From assembly GCA_029204225.1 (NCBI GenBank), contig CM055102.1:63113000-63176999 (forward strand): a stretch of DNA of 64,000 nt, written 5' to 3'. The translations under genes and the position numbers were made by a program. Shown here one piece after another: positions 52,183 to 63,235 of this stretch (positions are counted from its first letter, which is position 1; each line of letters starts with the position of its first letter). The DNA comes from Diphasiastrum complanatum. Lineage: Eukaryota; Streptophyta; Lycopodiopsida; Lycopodiales; Lycopodiaceae. Under the pieces are notes generated by a model. It did no database searches. It was given only the letters and a program-made list of their open reading frames with translations, and was not told the DNA's origin.

Positions 52183-53819
52183 ACTATTGGAAGGTTTGCG
52201 GATATCGAGAAAACCCTAACCCTAGTTAATAAGTGAGGGATTTGGCACCCTGCATGTGCCAACCCAATCGTCACATAGAGATTTGATATTTAGAAAGTCA
52301 ATGGAAGGACTTTAGGCCTTTTTGTGGGACTTTTAATGTCGCAAGCCTAAATGTCAAGCTAGTGAATAAAGTTGGGGTTCCCACCAAATTTCAATTTCAA
52401 ATAGGATTATGAGGCCAAGGTCCTCCTCTCCACTATAAATAGGGACAAACTTGACTTGCTCCTCGTGTTTTCATCTTCATTTCAATACAAGCAGATTGAT
52501 TCTCTTATGGAATGGACTTGTGAATGTCCTTGCTCTCTAACTATATTCTTCCATCTCTCATGCTTTGATGTATTTGCTGATTGTTGTATCTGAATGTTAT
52601 TGGAATTACTATTTCTTATGCTTTTGGTGAGAGAGAAAGGGAGAGAGAGAAAGAGTAAGTTATTATCATTATGGATCTTAGGGTTAATGGATGTAGTGTT
52701 AATCTTAGTGTTAATGGATGTTAGAGTTGGATGTGGATCTTTCATACATGCTGAAATCTGAGATATGCTATCGCTCTCACGGGATCAAACCTCTGTGTGA
52801 CACCAAGCTTCATCTCCTTGTTTCTTGGATCTTGGAATGAGGATAGGATAGGAAATCATTCCACTACAATTTTGGCACCATTGCGCGGGAATTTCTCATT
52901 CCGTTAAGTGTCGAGAAAGTTACAAATTTTTGAAAATGTCAAAAAGAAGAAATTATGTAGCCTGGTCATTAGCTTCAACAATGTCATTGCTAGCAGCTGC
53001 ACCTATCTACAAGGATCAAAATGAACAAGCATTATCTTGGGTCGCTTTTTTGTATGTGTCGACTACCCATTTGTAAATATACAAGGTTATAATGAATGGC
53101 CACCGAACCTATATGGCTATTATTGAAAATTTGCATTAAAGCTTTGAGGTTGGTGTTGTGGGACTGCCACCAGTTTTGGTGTGAGATACTATTGGAGGAT
53201 TTGCGGATATCGAGACAACCCTAACCCTAGTTAATAAGTGAGAGGGATTTGGCATCCTGCATGTGTAAGTCCAATCCGATGGTCACATAGAGATTTGATA
53301 ATTAGAAAGTCAGTAAAAGGACTTTAGGCCTTTTTGCAAAAGTTTTAATGTCACATGCCTAAATGTCAAGTTAGTGAATAAAGTTGGGTTTCCCACCAAA
53401 TTTCAATTTCAAATTGATTCCCTCCAATTATTGACTGGATTCCCACTCTTTTGTAAATATGAATAGTTAGAGAGGAAGAAATGGGCCAATAGGATTTTGA
53501 GGCTAAGGTCCTCCTCTCCACTATAAATAGGAGCAAACTCGAGTTGCTCCTCATGTTTTCATCTTCATTTCAATACAAGTAGATTGGTTCTCTTATGGAA
53601 TGGACTTGTGAATGTCCTTGCTCTCTAACTCTATTCCTCCATCTCTCATGCTTTGTTATATTTGCTAATTGTTGGATCTAAATGTTATTGGAATTACTAT
53701 TTCTTATGCTTTTGGTGAGAGAGAAAGAGAGAGAGAGAGAAAGAGTAAGCTATTATCATTATGGATCTTAGGGTAATGGATGTAGTGTTAATCTTAGTGC
53801 TAATGGATGTTAGATTTGG
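52183..53819 (+). mobile_element. miniature LTR element, copy 2
   Basis: 5' LTR 52183-52868 (an internal deletion of about 85 bp relative to copy 1), primer-like TGGCACCATTGC at 52873-52884, internal region of about 300 bp, then 3' LTR from 53188 truncated at about 53819. No coding frame. tRNA-Asp-like priming suggests a non-autonomous Ty3/gypsy relative. Confidence 0.65.
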
Positions 53820-53945
53820 ATCCACATCGACTTGTACCACTCAAAAAAAGAGCTTTGTATTGTACCACTCGACTTGTATTGAGTGATGACCACATCGACT
53901 TGTAGATTTTACCACTCGAAAAAGAGCTTTGTATTGTACAAGACG
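53820..53945 (+). repeat. two-unit direct repeat, period about 68 bp
   Basis: CCACATCGACTTGTA ... GAGCTTTGTATTGTA occurs at 53822-53863 and 53890-53938. It starts exactly where the 3' LTR is cut. Confidence 0.75.
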
Positions 53946-54069
53946 AACCAAGCACAACTAAAAGCATCCCTTTGTTGTACACACTGTAGATATTGAACGA
54001 AAATTATTAATATTATGACTTACAATTTATTCATACTATGACGATAGATTCAAAATAATAAAAAAAGAG

Positions 54070-55192
54070 ATGCATATTAGGGATAAATTGAATATACCTT
54101 GAGAGATTTGATAGTTATCTCCCCAATAGAAGTCGCCGTAGTCAGTATTTCACGAACGACATCATGAAGTAGAGAAACAAATTCTCTATGTGTATTTTCA
54201 TTTGAGTTTATTTTTACACATGGAAAATTTGATACTCCCTCATTTACTTTTATAGAAAAAATATTCAGGCTCCAATGCCGACTACAACAATCATAATGAA
54301 AATTAGAATCATTTCTGACATGAGTATAATAATCAAAATAAAAGACATCAACAACATATAGCAAACCTTACTTATTCTCATATGGAATCAAGTAGAATTT
54401 GGCCACAGGACAACACTCGATGAAATATACAGCCCTTTCAAAATCGGCCTCTTTTGCCTACACAACACCCACAAAAAATGGACTCACCACAAAAACAACT
54501 CCCTTCAAATCCATACTAATATTATGCTACAAAAATTTTTGGCCGGCTTCAATAATCACATCTCTGAAGTTTTATCTTTAAGCTCTGTACAAAATTTGGG
54601 ACCTAATCTATAGCTTTTATTTGAATCCGAATGAAAAAAAGTCAAAATAATTGTTGAGCATATCAATTTTATTGCCTAAATAAGATTCGTATTGATTGTA
54701 ATGGTCAAAATAAAAAAAAATCTGATTGAGATTGTATGGAATTCTAACAAAAAGATTATGTACAGGTTGTGAATTAGATGCCGACATAATATTTATAGAT
54801 TTCTTAGTTATTTTTTCCAGCTCCTCTTGGGTTATCTCCAGCTTCGGCAAAGAAACCTTCTGAGGAGGTGGACGAGTAATAGGAGGAGGAGAGGCTGATC
54901 ATGTTTTCGAATAAGAGCCTGATTCAGAGGACAGAACGATTTGGGGTCACTTTGTAGGTATTACCTTAGGATGACGGAAAGTAGCTAGCCTACGAGATCC
55001 AATTTTCTTTGGGACAGCCTGCTTCCTTTTCCTCGAGGTAGTTGGCAAGTCTAATCCATCCAGAGGCAGGTCTCTGGAAGTGTTGGCATTATCCACATGA
55101 AACCCTGTCTCGAAGTCGTTTGAGAATAACAAAATATTTAGGCATGATGGTAACACGCTTACCATGCACGCCCAGAAGATAAAAATCCTCAA
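54070..55192 (-). pseudogene. unrecognised multi-part frame present only in copy 2 (in part)
   Basis: Reading on the minus strand: 55192-54947 (DLPLDGLDLPTTSRKRKQ, KKIGSRRLA), 54850-54617 (LEITQEELEKITKKSINIM, VHNLFVRIPYNLNQIFFYFD) and, after stops, FERAVYFIECCPVAKFYLIP with 54364-54077 (HWSLNIFSIKVNEGVSNF). Pieces lie in order but are separated by stops, as in a decayed single gene or a multi-exon gene. No family recognised. Most of it is missing from copy 1. Confidence 0.35.
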
Positions 55193-55577
55193 AAAAACTG
55201 GGACATGAGCACCCTATAAGACCTGCATGGCTGTCACGGCAAAACGAACATCAAGCCAAAGTGGCAGGGTGACATTCCTCACAGATCGGATGAAAGGAGA
55301 TTTAGGGATCAACAATTCAGTCGATAACTTCTTTTGGACAGAAATAACAACTGTTGTTCAGCTATGACACTTGTCTTCCTCAATAAACTAACTTGAGTAG
55401 TTTTGTTTTGTGGGATGGTGGCATGTATCAGCTGGATGTCTTGAAAGTGGTTATGCTTTATGGTGCTTTGTAGTATTGTGTTTTACTTTTCAGCTGTATT
55501 TTACCTTGTTGGATTATGAATAAAGGCTTCAAAGAGCTTCAGTCTTGCTTTGTCAAGAGGAACCAAGTGCAGTCTTG

Positions 55578-55682
<105 letters not shown>

Positions 55683-55819
55683 CATCCTGGTGGTGTAAAT
55701 CTGACTATTCCTTGGTTGGGATAGTACTGAAGCTCTTACCTTTTATCCGATTCATAAGCTAACAAAGGTCTGTTTGCATGATTTAGTCCACAACAGGATA
55801 ATTTCAGGATACTCCTGCT

Positions 55820-56344
55820 TTGGGTTATGGGGAGCCCCTTCCTCCGCCTAACGATTTTGTTCAGACTTTGATTTGCTGTATGAAAAAGGCTATTGAAATG
55901 AATAATTTTATCATCGATACTAATATGGCCACTTGTTCTTCTACTGGACCTGAGGATAAGATTCTTTGGCTTATTGATTTACTTGAGACTATTGATTGGG
56001 TTAAGATCTATCTTGAGTTTGTTAAGAAGAAAGATACACTGAGTCTAATGTAAAATATTTATAATCGTCTCAATAATTTCGTCGAAAGATTTAAAGAAGA
56101 AGATAAGTTTTGTAATTTACACATTAGAAAAGTATTCATGTGTCTGGAAAATGAAAATGGTATCACACCTACTGTTATTTCCCCTTCCATATCTGATGCA
56201 CCTCTTTCACCACATCATCTTGTCTTTACTGATGACCTTGACGAGGATAGTGCCTCTCAGTTGGAAATATTTTCCCAAGACATCTGCGACATTGGTGACC
56301 TTTACTTATCAAAATGTGCCATACCATTGCAACATTGTTTGTAA
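55820..56344 (+). pseudogene. unrecognised frame, copy 2
   Basis: More intact than copy 1: 55820-56053 (ILWLIDLLETIDWVKIYLEF) followed after one stop by FVERFKEEDKFCNLHIRKV and the acidic part up to DICDIGDL (56300). The homology to copy 1 ends there. No known domain. Confidence 0.4.
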
Positions 56345-56666
56345 TCTCAAATAACATTGAAGTCTCACTTTGATTGTACTGGACCGAGAGTTTTTATTTG
56401 CGATTGTTGTCCATAGATTATTAGTTTCAAGTTTCGTAACTAGGCATGTTGTTGATTATGTCTGTCCTTCAAGTATAGCTTGACCAATAATCAACATTAG
56501 AGAAACTCTGAGTCCAAAAAAGACCTTTTAAGAAATGCCATGTAGATTGACAAAGTTTATTAATGAAAATTTCCAAAATAAATTCATTTTATGCCCAAAT
56601 TCTTTTTCATTTCTGCCCGCACTAGTTTCGATGCTTAACCATTCTATGTACATTATTGTTTGTAGT

Positions 56667-56996
56667 TCATTTAAAATAGGACAACTTTTTAACCGTAGCT
56701 CTGATTGAGACGAAAATTATATTGTTGGAAAGCACTTGACGAGAGCTTTCCAATGGTACCTACATGCTACTTTCAAGCTTCTGTTCAAAAGTTATGGCCG
56801 GTCAAAGTTTCAGACCAAAAAAAATGTCCACATATCTCTCTTGTGCGTGGATAGAGTACCCGGCCATAACTTTTGAACGGTAGCTTGGAAGTAGGCATAT
56901 AGGGTACCATTGTAAAGCTCTCTTTGAGCGCTTTCCAAGGGTAGAATTTTCATCTCAATCGGAGCTACAGTTAAAAAGTTATCCTATTTTGAATGA
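56667..56996. mobile_element. foldback MITE with about 135-bp inverted arms
   Basis: Left arm 56667-56801 and right arm 56860-56996 are reverse complements with limited mismatch (both have AAAATAGG, ACTTTTTAAC, TGGAAAGC, AATGGTACC and AAAAGTTATGGCCGG). The loop is about 58 bp. No coding capacity. A target-site duplication could not be decided. Confidence 0.9.
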
Positions 56997-56999
56997 TAA

Positions 57000-58540
57000 T
57001 TGCATATTATACTATGAGTAACATGTCATGCTTGCGGGTTGCCCTCGGTGCCGAATTATAGCATTATTAAGAAACCTTTTTTTTTTCAATTCTAATGAGG
57101 TACGTTACGTAGATTTCAAATTTGAGTGTTTTGATTGGTCCATGTGTAAGCAAAATTTGAGAAAAAATATTAAAAGTATCTTTACAAAGAGTATTTTTTG
57201 GATTTAGAGCCTTGATAGTCTTGTTGAGTTGGTTTCTCAGCATATATTTAAAGTGAGTTGGTTTCAAAACATATGTTTGAATCGAGTTTGCATTTTAGAA
57301 GATACATACAAGTTGAGTCCAACAAATCCATCAATAAAGGTTAGTCTCACTCCAACAAGACTTAGGAAGTGACCTTTCTAATAAAATTACTTTAGGACAT
57401 TACATAAAATCCACTGTTAACCAAAAAAACAATCAAATGCAAACAGTTAAGAGCCTCGAATTTTGCCATTTAGGTGTCACAAAAGAGAGAGCAGCAAGCG
57501 AGAGATAAACAGATCAAAGTTCTTCTTGACAAGTCAAGATCAAAACTTTTTATAACCCTTTATTCATAAACCAACAAGGAAAAACATAGCTGAAAAGTAC
57601 ACAGTACTAGAAAGCGCTGTAAAGCAGACCATAATTGGCACCTGCCACCATTCCGCCACACAAAACCACACAAGTTAGCATAGTGAGAAGACAGGTGTCA
57701 ACGTTGAATGTCAGTTGTTATCCATGTACAAAATACGTTAAGCTCAACTAATCAACTTGCAGTGTAGATAAAATTTTTTATAGTCCGATCTTTCCTTACT
57801 ATAAGCAAGTCATGTGTGGTACTCGTGACTTCTTGGGAAAATCCATGCCATGCAGGAGTCCGCAAGCAATCTTATTGTTAGATAAACTTTTGAACCTTGA
57901 TCATGATTTAATATGGAGTCAAGCACAATACTCATTTTCATAAACAAAAGCCTTTATTTCTGCCACCTATGAGGACGATTGTTTATACTATAAAATTTTT
58001 CTTAAGTATGCTACATTCAAGCATGCCATAGATGAGGGTAATTGTCAAAATTTTTTCCGTAAGTATCATAGCAGTCATTCTCTAAAGCATTCAATGTACC
58101 CAACTTTGAAGCTTCTATCTTAGAGCAACGGTGAAATATGTGACAAACACCAACCTGAATGGTCGACGCAATTGATTCCTGTGAACTGGCCATATAAGCT
58201 TTTGAGTGCCTTTGAGAACCGTCAAAGTCCGTATGCAAGTCTATGTATAGCATTACATATTAATGCACATGATAGATATATTATGGTTAAATCCATACTA
58301 TCTTGTATAACCCATTATCGAAGCATTCTTAACAGTGTTATTCTTGCATGGTAAACGTTCAGGTAGTAGAGATCATACCTTTTATTTTCGTATGCTGGAA
58401 ACCAATGATATAAAGCTTAAAACTCATGCAATCTTGCTGCTATGCTGTTGAAAGCCAAATATGATAGCAAATACAGTTATGACGTATACATATCTCAAGT
58501 GCTCATCGTGATAATACAAATCATACATTTAAAAACCATC
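57000..58540. other. no recognisable gene
   Basis: Only short frames (57067-57267 and 58017-58253, minus). No repeat partner noticed apart from a short stretch near 57640-57710 resembling the 3000-3060 and 30130-30200 neighbourhoods. Confidence 0.35.
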
Positions 58541-58549
58541 AAGAGAGCT

Positions 58550-59400
58550 GAGGATGAAGTCATTAGCTACCTTGATCAGTTGTCTTCCTCGCAACAGGAT
58601 AGGGTTTTAGAGCGACTGAGGGCTCGACGCTTGGCTCATAGCTCTCGCAGAATAGTTGAGTACACATCATCGACCGAAGAGATTTAGTCGACTCCTCGTG
58701 TAGACCGGACACATGTTTTCCTTCCCGTGAGAGTCACTCCAACGAGGGTCCCTCCCCCATCCATGGCGCTACTGCCAGTGCTTCCTCCCGACACTCTTGG
58801 GAGAGGAGGAGCCACCTCGGTGTGTCCTGTTGTGGAGGATGTGGCGATGACCCTGATCCGCTTGATGTGGTCATGAGTCCTGCATGTCCGCATAGCACAT
58901 CTTGACGTAATGTATTGGGGGGGAGAATAGCCAGGGGGGGAGTGGGGGGGGGGGGGGGGGGGGTGGGGGGGGGGGGGTATTGAAGGGAGAATAGCTAGTG
59001 GCGAGAGGGTGGAGGGGATCGAGATGGGAGAATAGCCAGCGGGGGCCTAGAGGGTGAGATGAAAACCCCATGGTGAAACGTGACCCCACAGATTAAAGCC
59101 AGGAGGATAGTCGAACTTAGTGGCAGTGTGTCTAGAGGTAGGGGGAATGTGAGGGGTAAAAGTGGGCGTGCCGGGAATCTCAGGTATGAGAGATGCAGGA
59201 GTCGCAGTATCGTGTGTCGTACGCATTGCCTCCTGGGTTAGTGTCTCTCGATCACTTACCCTTTAAGGAAGTGAATGAATTTCTTAGTGACTTCCTCATT
59301 GGGTCATATCTTTTTCCATAATAATGGCTTTTAGTAACTGTCTCTCGTCTTTTATTGCGATATTCCCCAATGGAAATGTCACAAAAAATTGCTTCCCCAT
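58550..59400 (+). repeat. inverted duplicate of 46330-47130
   Basis: The plus strand reads RAEDEVISYLDQLSSSQQDR, VLERLRARRLAHSSRRIVEY and TSSTEEI then a stop (58442-58687). This copy keeps a Gln where the 47.1-kb copy has a stop. It contains the poly-G tract. Confidence 0.8.
58943..58977. repeat. poly-G tract
   Basis: Twenty G, one T, then thirteen G (58944-58977). The corresponding place in the inverted partner has shorter C runs. Confidence 0.95.
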
Positions 59401-59639
59401 ACATAAAGGATACTTCCTTCATATTCTGCCCATTTTTTGGGCTCCTTTAAAAGTAGAATATGTCACTGTTTTTTTCAGAAAAAATTTGTGGCCTATTCCA
59501 GCCTGCTCATTATGTTTCATAATGAGGATGTAAAAATTTTCAAAGTATCCATTACACAATGGAAAGAGGCCGGGCACAGGCCATTCTGCCCGGTTAATAC
59601 ATAAAATTTTGAATTCTTTGACATTATGCCGTTTGAAAC

Positions 59640-60263
59640 ATATAAGTTCTTGTTTTTCATTACTTGTTCCAATAGTTTCATCTCAATGTGCAAGTCAGTT
59701 TTTCTTGTTTTATGAAGCAAACTGAAGCATGCTATAGAGTAGAGTCAGTGGAAAGCAGCGTGAGTGTTAAAAAAAGTTACGGCAAAAAGAAGTTTAAAAA
59801 GGTTTTTACAACGGGGAAGTACGGCCGCCTCCTAGGTCCTTCTGGGGCCATCACAAGGGCCTTCACGGCCTTCCTCCCAATCCCCAAATAATTCCATGGA
59901 GGAGGTTGGTAACAAGAACCTCCCCCATGAAAATACTTGAAAAGGGAGGATGATTGATTAGTGGAATGTTTTAATTTTGGCCATGGAAAGACAATATTAT
60001 AATTAGTGAAAATGGCTAATTTATTATTGAATAGCTTCACATCCTTGCAATAACATATTATATTATAAGCATTGTTCGCGTAACAATGCTATGCTATGCG
60101 TAAGAAGCTGGCTATGCTATGCGTAAGAAGCTGAGCAAAAGAATAATAATTTCCAAGGCTCATCAATGCTGCTGCTATACATACATATATACACTCTTCT
60201 GGTTCTGGGTGGATTGATCTCCGACAACAACAAAATTTGCATTGCATATTGCGACACCAGGTA
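59640..60263 (-). other. 3' flank of RNS1-like gene with conserved poly(A) signal
   Basis: Collinear with the pseudogene flank 19346-19876. AATAAA (60020-60025, minus strand) in AATAAATTAGCC is present in both copies about 240 bp after the stop, so it is the best candidate polyadenylation signal. Confidence 0.5.
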
Positions 60264-61442
60264 TCAGAAAGACGGGAAGAGCACAGTCGATGAACAGCCG
60301 GATGTCGGGAAAACTGGGCAATCAATTAATGTGGAAGCATCAGTTGCCACGCATATGTACAGCTGATACAGTTGATTGTTACCGGAAGCATCACTGCTAC
60401 ATTGCATTCCTGGAGTGTGTCCAAGCGAAGAAGTTAGAGCATTCTGAATAGCTGTCAAGCTATAAGCACCACCATCGGGATTAATGCCTGCAGCGCTGAG
60501 ACCTCCCAGTGGATTAACGGAGCTTCGCAAGTTCAAAGCACTTTGAAAGTATGCGTGCTGGCTAAATAGAGACTCGGCGCATGTTCCGTGCTTGTCCCAC
60601 TCATGGGTCCAAAAGCTTGTGCCATCGCTGCTAGGGCATGCAAGTGAATCCCAACTTGTTTGTAGCTGACTCTCTATATCAGATACCTGAAAGAGAGATA
60701 TATCACATTAATTCTTTTCTGAAAATAAGCCGCCCCAGGTTAGATAGATTAATTAATGCCTTTGAGATATAAACAGTGCATGCATGAGTCAACTTCATTA
60801 GCCCCAAGTACATAAGAAGAGTCTTTGCCATGACGAATAAAATCTTTGATATGGTAAAATTGACAAGATGTGAGAGAGAGAGGGAAGCGAGAGAACCTGG
60901 CTGACGTCAAAGGGATTGTTGGGATCGCAGCTGGATGGGTAGCCACCATTGTTGTAATTTGGCCACAAGCCGTGAATGGAAAAATCGGATGCAGGCTTTC
61001 CTGTAGTGGGATAGCAACAGCTGCTGCTAGTGTCGCAGTAGGATCCAGGCCACTGCAACACAAAAGGAAGATTTCGATAAGAAACCATTGTCCAAGATAC
61101 TGAGTGCCCAACGGATATTGAACATCCGACACGACTCTTTTCAAAAGTAAAAGTTGTAGGTATGCTATATACATAGGGCTAGTTTGATGGATTTAGAAAA
61201 CGTCCTGCACATGATTGGCAACTTTTGAGTACGTGATTGAGCTCAGAGATATAAACTGGATCAACCCTTCGCGACGCGAGTACACAAACGCATACACTGA
61301 ACGATCATCGCTAGCAGGGAGAAACAACGATGAGACCAACCTGTAAGACGAAGTAGAAGAAATCGAAGCCTTGGGCGGTGGCATGAGCGAGTAACATACT
61401 CATGCACGCACCAATTAGCAGATGACTAAATTGTGAGTGCAT
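60264..61442 (-). CDS. RNS1-like: secreted S-like ribonuclease (RNase T2 family, RNS1/RNase LE type)
   Basis: Endoribonuclease of the secretory pathway that cuts single-stranded RNA; family members act in phosphate scavenging, wounding and senescence. Exons on the minus strand are 61442-61341, 61052-60897 and 60686-60264 (102, 156 and 423 nt), GT-AG junctions, 226 aa. The signal peptide is MHSQFSHLLIGACMSMLLAH with cleavage probably near ATAQG. The mature start GFDFFYFVLQ and WPGSYCDTSSSCCYP are typical. Active-site block I is FSIHGLWPN and block II is FWTHEWDKHGTC, both catalytic His present. The C-terminus has DCPVFPTSGC and FPSF. Upstream in-frame ATGs at 61475 and 61508 would add 11 or 22 residues; 61442 was chosen because it gives a clean signal peptide and family length (RNS1 is 230 aa). 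Position GMQCSSD differs from the usual CNRD. No SI-locus F-box neighbours are seen, so a self-incompatibility role is unlikely. Confidence 0.96.
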
Positions 61443-61612
61443 GCCTTTTGCACGATCTGTAGCAGCAATACCCATTATAGAATGTTGATTGATCGATGTA
61501 AAATGCACTATTTTTCGTCCTCTTTACGCTACGTCTAACTATAACTCCAAGAGAGAGGATGCAAACACTGTTACATTGTAAATTGTTACACATTATGTTT
61601 CTTTGCTATGCA

Positions 61613-61622
61613 ACTTAAATAG
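61613..61622 (-). promoter_or_regulatory. candidate TATA box of the RNS1-like gene
   Basis: CTATTTAAGT on the minus strand about 170 bp upstream of the chosen ATG, preceded by a CT-rich stretch. Position fits a leader of roughly 140 nt. Inferred. Confidence 0.45.
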
Positions 61623-61639
61623 AGAGAGCCGCTTTGAGT

Positions 61640-62114
61640 TTCAAAGCAGGGCTTAACTCATCCAAATATTATAATAACAATATGAAGCACAGCCGCCACG
61701 ATTAAGGTAACATTGCACGGTACTGGTGAAGAAGACTTTAAACTACGTAGTATTCTTTTGGTTCGAGATTCGAATATCCATGGTAGATCGTTAATAGTTT
61801 GAAGAGTCTAAATCTAGTAGCAAGATCTTATGCCTTGGAATCTTCATTTGAGTTTGTTACTACATGCTTGACTAGACCAGTCACATTTTTTCACTTTTAC
61901 TAATTTCCTCAAACATCAAGCACATCTCCTATTTGTCCCATTTTTAAATCCCCATCATATTGCTCACTAATTCTAATGAAAATATGACATTTGTTGGTGT
62001 TTTTATCTTCAGAATCTATTAGCCTTGTCTTACTAAATCAAGAGAATTTTTGCCTCTCACTTGTTTTATAGTATCTCAACAATATTCAAATTATATCTAA
62101 ATTCTTGTAATTTG

Positions 62115-62118
<4 letters not shown>
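61640..62118. other. upstream region of the RNS1-like gene
   Basis: AT-rich, no coding content recognised. Likely includes the distal promoter. Confidence 0.4.

Positions 62119-62185
<67 letters not shown>
62119..62185. repeat. (CT)n microsatellite
   Basis: 67 bp of CT, marking the left edge of the repeat shared with 34165-34650. Confidence 0.97.
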
Positions 62186-62186
<1 letters not shown>

Positions 62187-62187
<1 letters not shown>

Positions 62188-62650
62188 AATGCAATTTTAT
62201 CAAGATACTCCCTCTGCTACTGTCGTGAACATGGTTAAATTTTGACCGAATTGTATTTATCAACTCTGACCTAGAGAATGCCAACCCTATTGGTGAAACA
62301 TATATAACCACATCAACAATAATCTTGCGAAGATGTTTTTTCCAAAAAAGCAAGTTTGTGATGAACGGTGAGGATTTGTTTTTCCTCAATGCTTTGGATT
62401 CAATGATGGTCATCATAGTCCATAGAGGGCCTTGTTTGAATTTGAAGAAACTATAACAGATGAGATGGAGCAGCGATGTACTCCTCTCTCTTACGCCACT
62501 TCCTTTATCTAAGTTCTCTTCCAAATACTATTTGTTATGAGCAAACAAACTCAATCACAGCCTACAGTGGAGTGCTGTTCCATACAGAAGTAATTTGACA
62601 TTTGGAGCTCAGTTCTATCAGTTTTCACATATGTAAGAGCCGCTGGCCAG
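62187..62650 (+). repeat. repeat, direct copy of 34165-34650
   Basis: Same orientation, small indels. The frames at 62186-62524 and 34222-34410 correspond. Both copies begin at TTAATGCAATTTTATCAAG or a close variant. No domain recognised. Confidence 0.8.
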
Positions 62651-62939
62651 CAATCTACTTAAAGTTTGATTGTATACTCTTTAAAAGTGGTTTTTGATAT
62701 GCATTTCAGAGTTTTCAAGACATATTTTTGAAGATATAAAACGAGCAATTGATATGAACAAAAGTAGAAGTTGCCAACGATGGATTGCTGGTCCATAGTA
62801 GAAATGTGCCCATATATATGACCTCCTCGTAGTTTTCGCACTTTTCATAGAAATCGAGTTCAAGAGTAAGTGCAAACTGCAAACATTGTCGCATTTTTCG
62901 CACTTTTCACACCAGACAAGTTCAAGAGGGAGTCACTAA

Positions 62940-63223
62940 ATGGAGTTAGTACAAGGTTTGGGACAGTCAAGGCATGTGTAGAGTTATCAATAGCAATTCT
63001 ATGAATAGAGGATCTATGCATACAGAATCTATTCTGGAGGAATCTAAGTATAGGCGAGTTAGGACCTTGCATGTTTGTGTGCATGGGTGGTTCATGGCTC
63101 TATAAGAAGAGGCCAAACTTTAGAGTTGATTGGTTGCTTCTATTTGGTTGGGCGGTTGCTCCATAGTGTGTTTCTATTGTGTTTTGTCTTGTAAGCAGGA
63201 TCTTGAGGGAGCTTCTCTTATAG
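62940..63223 (+). mobile_element. copia 5' LTR (partial)
   Basis: Contains CTATAAGAAGAGG (TATA-like, about 63100) and ends just before a primer site. Partial reversed copies are at 38040-38940. The start is approximate. Confidence 0.65.
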
Positions 63224-63235
63224 TGGTATCAGAGC
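63224..63235 (+). other. copia primer binding site
   Basis: TGGTATCAGAGC, the initiator tRNA-Met complement, directly after the LTR. Confidence 0.85.

Noticed and set aside
59777-60040. 87-codon frame downstream of the RNase
   Set aside because: Lies in the 3' flank; the corresponding frame in the pseudogene flank is on shifted frames, so it is not conserved as protein.
60264-61442. Self-incompatibility S-RNase
   Set aside because: Sequence blocks and length fit the S-like RNS1/RNase LE class, and no SLF/F-box genes are nearby.
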